Source: Metarhizium brunneum (taxonomy: Eukaryota > Ascomycota > Sordariomycetes > Hypocreales > Clavicipitaceae). Taken from it: a stretch of DNA of 64,000 nt. The translations under genes were made by a program, and so were the position numbers. The first letter of the stretch is position 1. Each line of letters opens with the position of its first letter. Shown in pieces: positions 57,485-64,000 of the stretch. The DNA lies in contig NC_089423.1 in the NCBI RefSeq assembly GCF_013426205.1, forward strand, positions 5,146,001-5,210,000, given 5' to 3'. The notes beneath the pieces are model-generated. The model was not told the DNA's origin, did no database searches, and saw only the letters and a program-made list of their open reading frames with translations.

Positions 57485-59194
57485 CCGTTGCGCTTTGTTC
57501 CGTTTGCGGTTCGTTTGCATCGGGGCCGCCTTTGTCTGGAGCTTTGGGGACGAGACGGCGCATATACCAATCTGGGAGCAAATGGATTGTGATTCACCAG
57601 AGTAGGAAACGAACGAAGTATTACATACAGTCAGGCTTTGCTGTACGTCAGCTGCAGCAAACACTTGCTATGCGGACGGCTGTGGAGCAGAGTAGTAGCA
57701 GGCCAGGGCTAATAGAAGAGAAAGCTCTGTGATGCAACTCGGCATGATAATCTGCCAATCAGGGTAGTTGAGCATTGGTGTCTCTTTGAGTAGGCTGACA
57801 CAGCTCGAGCACAGGCGGCGACCACTCGCCGCCGTTTGTCCCCACGGCCAACATTGAACGGCATGGAGCCTTGGGGCCTTGGGGCCTTGGAACCTTGAAA
57901 CCTTGGAATGCCGTGGAAATTGTATTTGCATCAAGTTGGTTGACAAGTACGATGATTCAATTGTATGACGACGATCGTGCTAGACACTGTAGGTTGGAGC
58001 TGCCCGCCAATCGGCCAGCCACTTCAATGTTGGTACTAGCATGACGCGAGGCTACGTAAAATTTCAGATCAATGTCAAATAGGACCCTTGGAGGCGACAT
58101 TATGGGGGCGGCCTGGCCTATGAGGAACCAGGCTCAAAAGCTGGCGCTGTGGATCAGTCAAAAGGGAGCCACAGGCCCGCGCAGCCTCGCCACAGCGACT
58201 CTTCAGCCTTCCGGGAGAAAAAGTGAGGCGTATCGAGTGCGTGAAAACGCGACGCCAGTGTAGCCTACATAGGTTCCAAGATTTAAAAAAAAAACAACGC
58301 ACCAGTTAACCTCCGTCATAGGCTCATGATGTAACTTCAGGCCATCCCATTGTCCTTGCGAAAACTCTAGAATTGTAAATGGCCATTCTTTGACAGCGGT
58401 CAAGAGAAATTGTGGGGTGCCCTGTTGGCCTGCCGCCTAGCATTGACCTGAAGTGCTGCCTAGCTTCTCAGCGCTGGAGCTGGATGCACTTGGTGGCATG
58501 CCTGTGGGCACCTGGCGGCTGCTGCTAGAAGGCTCTAGTAGAAGCACCAGACATCTGGACCACTCTAGCAACCGCACCCTGCACACCCGGCAGCAATGAC
58601 CCGTAGCCAATCAGCGCGGGGCATGTCGTTGCTGTGGAAAAGGCACAGCCGTAGAATCTCATGGAATCTGTCGACTTTCTGGAGCCGGAGCAAGCACCAG
58701 CACCACCTTGAGAAGCCCTTTTCTATTTCTTCGCTCTCTGCTTCCCCTCGACTTTTGATTTTTTCCTCCCATCTCTCTCCATACTCTCGCATTCCTCCAA
58801 CCACTACCAAATCTTAATTAGCCCATCGAGACTTTGTGTTCTCCCTTGGAGCTGTGAACACTTCCCTTTCCTTTATACCAACCAAGCGTCTAGGTAAGCT
58901 TCAGTTTCCTGCCTTCCCCGCCACCTCGACTCGCCCGCATTTGCCTTTGATTTTCCCTTCAGCCTGCTCTTGAAGGACAGTCTTTCCTGGATCGAACAAG
59001 CGGGTTAAAGCCCGTGTTGGCCATCAATTATTTCATATGGAAGTAATTGAAATCTCCCTCAAGCTTGCAACCACTTTATCGTCTCCCCTCCTCCCAAGCA
59101 CCTGGACAGCACCGTTGATTCACGATTTTGCAAACGCTGTTGAACACTAAAACTAACCTTAATCAGACAATTCCTCCTTTAGATACCCATCACA
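57485..59194. promoter_or_regulatory. HSP90 upstream region with heat-shock-like elements and a probable 5' UTR intron
   Basis: A three-unit GAA-nn-NTC-nn-GAA-like motif, CGAAAACTCTAGAAT, lies at 58359-58373 with one mismatch to the heat-shock element. A weaker, similarly spaced AGAAGGCTCTAGTAG is at 58527-58541. A pyrimidine-rich start region at about 58700-58800 is followed by TAG/GTAAGC at 58893, and CTAACCTTAATCAG ends at 59166, which suggests a 273-bp leader intron (58894-59166). The first part (57485-58300) is the 3' flank of the previous gene with CCTTGGAACC-type short repeats at 57868-57910. No gene. Confidence 0.45.
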
Positions 59195-61377
59195 ATGTCT
59201 GAGACTTTCGAGTTCCAGGCTGAGATCTCTCAGCTTCTCTCCCTCATCATCAACACTGTCTACTCCAACAAAGAAATCTTCTTGCGAGAACTTGTTTCCA
59301 ATGCCTCCGATGCCTTGGACAAGATTCGCTACAAGGCCCTGTCCGACCCTACCCAGCTCGACTCTGGAAAGGACTTGCGCATTGATATCATCCCCAACAA
59401 GGAGGCCAAGACTTTGACCATCCGGGATACTGGTATTGGTATGACCAAGGCTGTAAGTTGAAAACCACTTCGTTTGCTATCCTAAGAGGGTGAGCTTGAT
59501 GGCTAACATTTCTTGAATAGGACCTCGTCAACAACCTGGGTACCATTGCCCGCTCCGGTACCAAGCAGTTCATGGAGGCTTTGACAGCTGGTGCCGATGT
59601 TTCCATGATTGGTCAGTTTGGTGTTGGTTTCTACTCCGCTTACCTCGTTGCCGACAAGGTCACTGTCGTCTCCAAGAACAACGATGACGAGCAGTACATC
59701 TGGGAGTCTAGTGCCGGTGGTACCTTCAGCATCACCGCTGACACCGAGAGCCAGCAGCTCGGCCGTGGTACCTCCATCATCCTCCACCTCAAGGACGAGC
59801 AGGCTGAATACCTGAATGAGAGCAAGATCAAGGAGGTTATCAAGAAGCACTCTGAGTTCATCTCCTACCCCATCTACCTCCACGTCCAGAAGGAGACTGA
59901 GAAGGAGGTTCCTGATGAGGATGCCGAGGCCGAGGAGGTCAAGGAAGAAGAAGGTGACGACAAGAAGCCCCGTATCGAGGAGGTTGATGACGAAGATGAG
60001 GAGAAGGAAAAGAAGAAAAAGACCAAGACGGTCAAGGAGACCACCATTGAGGAGGAGGAGCTCAACAAGCAGAAGCCCATCTGGACCCGCAATCCCCAGG
60101 ACATTACCCAGGAGGAGTACGCCTCATTCTACAAGTCTCTTTCCAACGACTGGGAAGACCACCTTGCCGTCAAGCACTTCTCCGTCGAGGGTCAGCTCGA
60201 ATTCCGTGCCATCCTCTTCGTCCCTAAGCGTGCTCCCTTTGATCTCTTTGAGACCAAGAAGACTAAGAACAATATCAAGCTCTATGTCCGCCGTGTCTTC
60301 ATCACTGACGACGCTACTGAGCTCATCCCTGAGTGGCTCAGCTTCGTCAAGGGTGTAGTCGACTCTGAGGACCTTCCCCTCAACTTGTCTCGTGAGACCC
60401 TTCAGCAGAACAAGATCATGAAGGTCATCAAGAAGAACATTGTCAAGAAGTCTCTTGAGCTCTTCCAGGAGATTGCCGAGGACAAGGAGCAGTTCGACAA
60501 GTTCTACAGTGCTTTCTCTAAGAACTTGAAGCTCGGTATCCACGAGGACTCTCAGAACCGCCAGCAGCTTGCCAAGCTTCTGCGCTTCAACTCAACCAAG
60601 TCTGGTGACGAACTGACGTCTCTGTCCGACTACGTTACCCGCATGCCTGAGCACCAGAAGAATATGTACTACATCACTGGCGAGTCCATCAAGGCTGTCT
60701 CCAAGTCTCCCTTCCTTGACACCCTCAAGGAGAAGGGCTTCGAAGTTCTCTTCCTCGTCGACCCCATTGATGAGTACGCAATGACTCAACTCAAGGAGTT
60801 TGAGGAGAAGAAGCTTGTTGATATCACCAAGGACTTCGAACTCGAGGAGACTGACGAGGAGAAGAAGGCTCGCGAGGAGGAGGAAAAGGAGTATGAGAGC
60901 CTGGCCAAGAGCCTCAAGAACGTTCTCGGCGAGAAGGTCGAGAAGGTTGTTGTCAGCCACAAACTCGGCCTCTCCCCATGCGCCATCCGAACCGGCCAGT
61001 TTGGTTGGTCTGCCAACATGGAGCGTATTATGAAGGCCCAGGCCCTCCGTGACACCTCCATGTCCAGCTACATGTCCTCCAAGAAGACCTTTGAGATCTC
61101 CCCCAAGTCTCCCATCATCCAGGAGCTCAAGAAGAAGGTTGAAACTGACGGTGAGAACGACCGTACCGTCAAGTCCATCGTCCAGCTTCTGTTCGAGACC
61201 TCCCTGCTCGTGTCTGGCTTCACAATCGAGGAGCCTGCTGGCTTCGCTGAGCGCATTCACAAGCTCGTCCAGCTCGGCCTCAACATCGAGGAGGACGACT
61301 CTGCCCCTGCTGAGGCTCCCGCCGATGCTGCCCCTGCCGCCGAGACTGGTGACAGCGCCATGGAGGAGGTTGACTAA
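59195..61377 (+). CDS. HSP90: Heat shock protein 90, cytosolic
   Basis: ATP-dependent chaperone for kinases, receptors and other clients. Exons are 59195-59452 and 59521-61377 (704 aa), with a 68-bp intron with GTAAGT, GGCTAAC and TAG after TGIGMTKA. The N-terminal GHKL ATPase has [21 protein letters not shown] and [17 protein letters not shown]. An acidic/lysine linker (about 215-265) precedes the middle domain, with [20 protein letters not shown] and the catalytic-loop Arg segment [13 protein letters not shown]. The C-terminal dimer domain ends in MEEVD, the TPR-cochaperone docking tag of cytosolic HSP90. Length and tag exclude the ER or mitochondrial forms. Likely heat-inducible given the elements upstream. 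Confidence 0.97.
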
Positions 61378-62167
61378 ATGCCTCTCTCAATGTACACTCG
61401 CACAGAAGTTAGAAAAGTTTTCACGGAGTTGGACGGTGTTTTAGAGCAAACGGACTCTGGAACGTGCACATGGTTTTTGAATTTCTTATTTCTCTGCGTG
61501 CGGAAATTGATGCTTCGCTTGGCCATAATTCCCGGGCGGTCCTCCCATTTGGGATGGAGCAGGGTGTACTTTACCAGCTAGCTATGATTATGAGGTAGAC
61601 GGATGAATGAAATGGCATAAACAACAATGCTTCTCCTGGTTGACTTGTGAAGATGTGACTGATGTATTTTCGTTACTACGTAGACGGTATATCAAGACCG
61701 TAGCCCGTGCCTCTCTCCGGATGGATGAAAGAATGCGGCACGTACAAGCACGGCAGAAAAACTACAAATTCTCGATGCAAGGGCTTCCAAGGCTCGAGAT
61801 GCGCTACTTTGTAAACTGGTGCTTTCCTCTGATAGTAAGGTGATTAGTGATTGCAGTCGTCGCGTGCGATGGAGGATGCAGAATTGCGGATCATGATGGA
61901 CAGGTGCAGCACTTTGGCTGATGGTAGCCCCGCTTTTCATTCACCTGATGTTAGCTCTCTGCGACACTAGGAGGACAACATATTGACGAGGCTGGGTGAC
62001 GCTTGACCTGACGTAATGACGGCAACGAAAATGAAAGGGTATCTTGTTGAGTGGTGGCTAAAAATAAATTGGAAAAAAAAAAAACAGATGGCACGCATGA
62101 CTGTTTGTGACAGACAGCTGAGGCCACAGTCGACGAGGCGGCTAATTTGTGGGAAATATAAACAAAG
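61378..62167. other. Convergent intergenic region between HSP90 and sterol acyltransferase genes
   Basis: 3' flanks of two genes facing each other. Only short frames occur. No gene recognised. Confidence 0.55.
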
Positions 62168-62231
62168 CTATACAAGCACGTAAAGCGCACATATCTGATT
62201 CCGGTTAGCCGTGGGAAAGCATATATTACTC

Positions 62232-62270
<39 letters not shown>

Positions 62271-64000
62271 GGAAAACGTACCAGGCTGAGGCCCAGAATC
62301 ATGGAGCACCAAAAGCAGACATTGTTCAGCGTCTTCCTGCCCCGGATACACCTCGTGCGCTGCAGCATGACAATGGGCAGCTGCATCATCTGGCAGATGA
62401 AGCCGTAGCCGCGAATCTTCTTGGTGATGCAGGCCATGACGACCTCGTGCATGGCGGCGGAGATGAGGAAGGTGATGAGGGTGGCGACGAGCTTGCCCGT
62501 GTGCGGGCGCGAGGCGCTGTAGACGTGGCGGCGCAGGAAGGAGTAGACGGGCACGTTCCACTCGCGCGAGAACTCCAGCCAGTCGGTCGAGTTCCACCAG
62601 TCGGCGTAGAAGTGGCGGTCGGCGAAGCGGGTGATTTCGGCAAAGGCGCCGAGGACGTACTCGAAGATGACGAGGAAGACGAGCAGGAAGGTGAGCATGA
62701 AGGGGAAGAGGAGCCACGAGATGGACTCGGCGAGGATGAGGAGGGCCTCGGGGGCGGAGACGGGCGACGAGGTGAGGCGGCGCTGGGCGTCGACGAGCAC
62801 GGGCAGGATGAACTCCTCCGAGGTGACGGTGAGGAGGAAGATGCAGCCAAAGGTGGCGACGGTCTTGGCGACGAGCGAGGTCCAGTTGATGCGCGGGGTG
62901 CGCGGGTACTCGAGCTCGTAGCAGAGGGTTGGGCAGAAGAGGTAGTCGATGTAGTTGGCCCAGGTGAGGTTGCGCGGGTACGTGGTGTTGCCCATGGGGG
63001 AGGTGAGTTCGCGGGCGAGGGCCTCGCGGAGGGTTTGAATGTCGAGGCGGGCGGCGGCGGATGGTGACGACGACGACGACGATGACGGGTGATGGAGATG
63101 CTGCTGCTGCTGCTGCTTGGTGAGTTCGGGGAGTGATAATGGCTTGTCGTTCTGCGACGAGGGGATGCCCGAGATGCTGCCGCGGCGGAGGTTGGCGGTG
63201 GGATAGACGTAGGCCGGGCTCGTGTCGGCCTCGTCGCCGGGGGCGTCGAGCGAGCGCAGGCGCTTCTCCGTCTCGGACAGGTGGCCGTTGTAGAAGGCGT
63301 ACGAGTGCATCTTCATGAGCATCACCATGGTGTGCAGCAGCAGGAAGACGTGGGCGGTCCACGTCCACTCGAGCACAAAGGGCACGGCGATCCAGAGCGC
63401 CAGCCACAGCACCTGGTAGATGCTCTGGATGGCCATGCCGCCCCTTTCCCAGGTCAGCACGGCGCCGGCCGGGGCTCTCCTGAAGACGGCGTGCAGCGGC
63501 AGGCCCGCGAGCGACGTGGCCACCATGAGGAAGTCGGCGATGGCCAGGTGCCACAGCTTGACGGTGAACAGGCTCCAGATCTGGATGCGCAGGGGGTAGC
63601 CCGTGTCCCGCATGTTGCGCAGCATCGTGGTAATGCCCATGATGGCCAGCCCGATCCAGAACAGGTTGAAGAAGCCGTGGAAGTCGCGGTAGTCGCTCTC
63701 CGGGTCAAAGTGCGACACGCGTGAGGCGTACTCGATGGTCGGGAAGAGGCGGCGCTTCTGCTCGGCGCGTGCGAGCTTGCGTGCGCAAGAGAGCGACACA
63801 GCCGACGGGGGCGCGTTCTCCGGCACGGGCGTGGACTGGCCGCTGTCGTCGTCGGGTCAGTCAGTACTTGCGGCATCGAAATCTGCTCATGGTGTTTTAC
63901 GACTCACCTCGTCAACCCGCTTGCTGGCGCGCTCTCGCCCACCCCCCCGAGTTGGCCGTCGCTCCCGCCGGACAGGGTCCGCGTAGCTTGCGTACGGATG
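62168..64000 (-). CDS. ARE2: Sterol O-acyltransferase (ARE1/ARE2, MBOAT), N-terminus beyond window
   Basis: ER enzyme that esterifies sterols with fatty acyl-CoA for storage in lipid droplets. Visible exons: 64000-63908 (partial), 63835-62282 and 62194-62168 (558 residues seen). Introns are 63836-63907 (GTGAGT..CCAG) and 62195-62281 (GTACGT, GCTAAC, CAG). Features are an Arg-rich N-terminal part, many membrane helices, the acyltransferase motif FYADWWNS followed by EFSREWNVPV, and the candidate active-site His in ISAAMHEVVMAC. A Gln/His/Ser-rich insert (QQQQQHLHHPSSSSSSSP) lies in the loop before SPMGNTTYPRNLTW. The last nine codons form their own exon (ICALYVLV, stop), giving the usual short hydrophobic end; unspliced reading would continue into Leu-Ser repeats. 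The start lies outside the window. Confidence 0.93.
62234..62264. repeat. (CT)n/(AG)n microsatellite inside the last intron of the sterol acyltransferase gene
   Basis: About 15 perfect AG dinucleotides on the plus strand (CT on the coding strand), placed between the donor site and the GCTAAC branch site of the intron 62195-62281. Confidence 0.95.

Noticed and set aside
62447..63067. 206-codon plus-strand frame opposite the sterol acyltransferase
   Set aside because: Gly/Glu/Asp-rich antisense of membrane-helix codons; not a gene. The same applies to the long minus-strand frame 62226-63554 in another phase.

Overview
The window is nuclear DNA of a filamentous ascomycete, most likely a Sordariomycete and plausibly in Hypocreales. 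The genes have short introns (58-110 bp, two of about 400 bp) with GT..AG ends and GCTAAC-like branch sites, long intergenic spaces, and an AT-rich block with the C-to-T/G-to-A signature of repeat-induced point mutation (RIP). The taxonomic placement is inference from protein resemblance, not from a search.

Left end (1-7905): a minus-strand Ty3/gypsy-type LTR retrotransposon enters from the left edge. Its 352-bp LTR (1899-2250) and an uninterrupted Gag frame (583 codons, CCHC knuckle) look intact. It abuts a second element of the same family and orientation (2251-5929). Bases 3680-5929 match 1-2250 colinearly at a constant offset of 3679, with almost all differences being C-to-T or G-to-A. 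A further AT-rich array of degenerate repeats follows to about 7905, where composition returns abruptly to normal.

Gene-bearing part (7906-64000): a Ure2p-like glutathione transferase (+), a PAP2 lipid phosphatase (-), a GPI-anchored GH72+ beta-1,3-glucanosyltransferase (-), a small disordered conserved fungal protein (+), the ribosome-biogenesis ATPase ARB1 (+), the chromatin remodeller INO80 (+), a TRK potassium transporter in nine exons (+), a secreted sphingomyelinase D-like protein whose key catalytic positions are substituted (-), an unrecognised acidic protein with an internal duplication (-), ALB1 (-), a Ytp1-like membrane protein (-), a small single-pass membrane protein (+), MED11 (-), TAF5 (+), VPS5 (+), mitochondrial bL31m (-), a flavin-reductase-like protein (+), HSP90 (+) and the 3' part of a sterol O-acyltransferase (-), which runs off the right edge.

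Most genes are unrelated housekeeping functions (60S biogenesis: ARB1, ALB1; transcription and chromatin: INO80, MED11, TAF5; trafficking: VPS5; lipid metabolism: PAP2, ARE2; cell wall: GH72). No biosynthetic cluster is seen. bL31m and the flavin-reductase-like gene are divergent across about 400 bp. The most notable items are the intact/RIPped retroelement pair, the probable sphingomyelinase D pseudoenzyme, and the acidic protein with a duplicated motif. Exon joins were worked out by hand from splice signals and reading-frame continuity; none is backed by transcript data.
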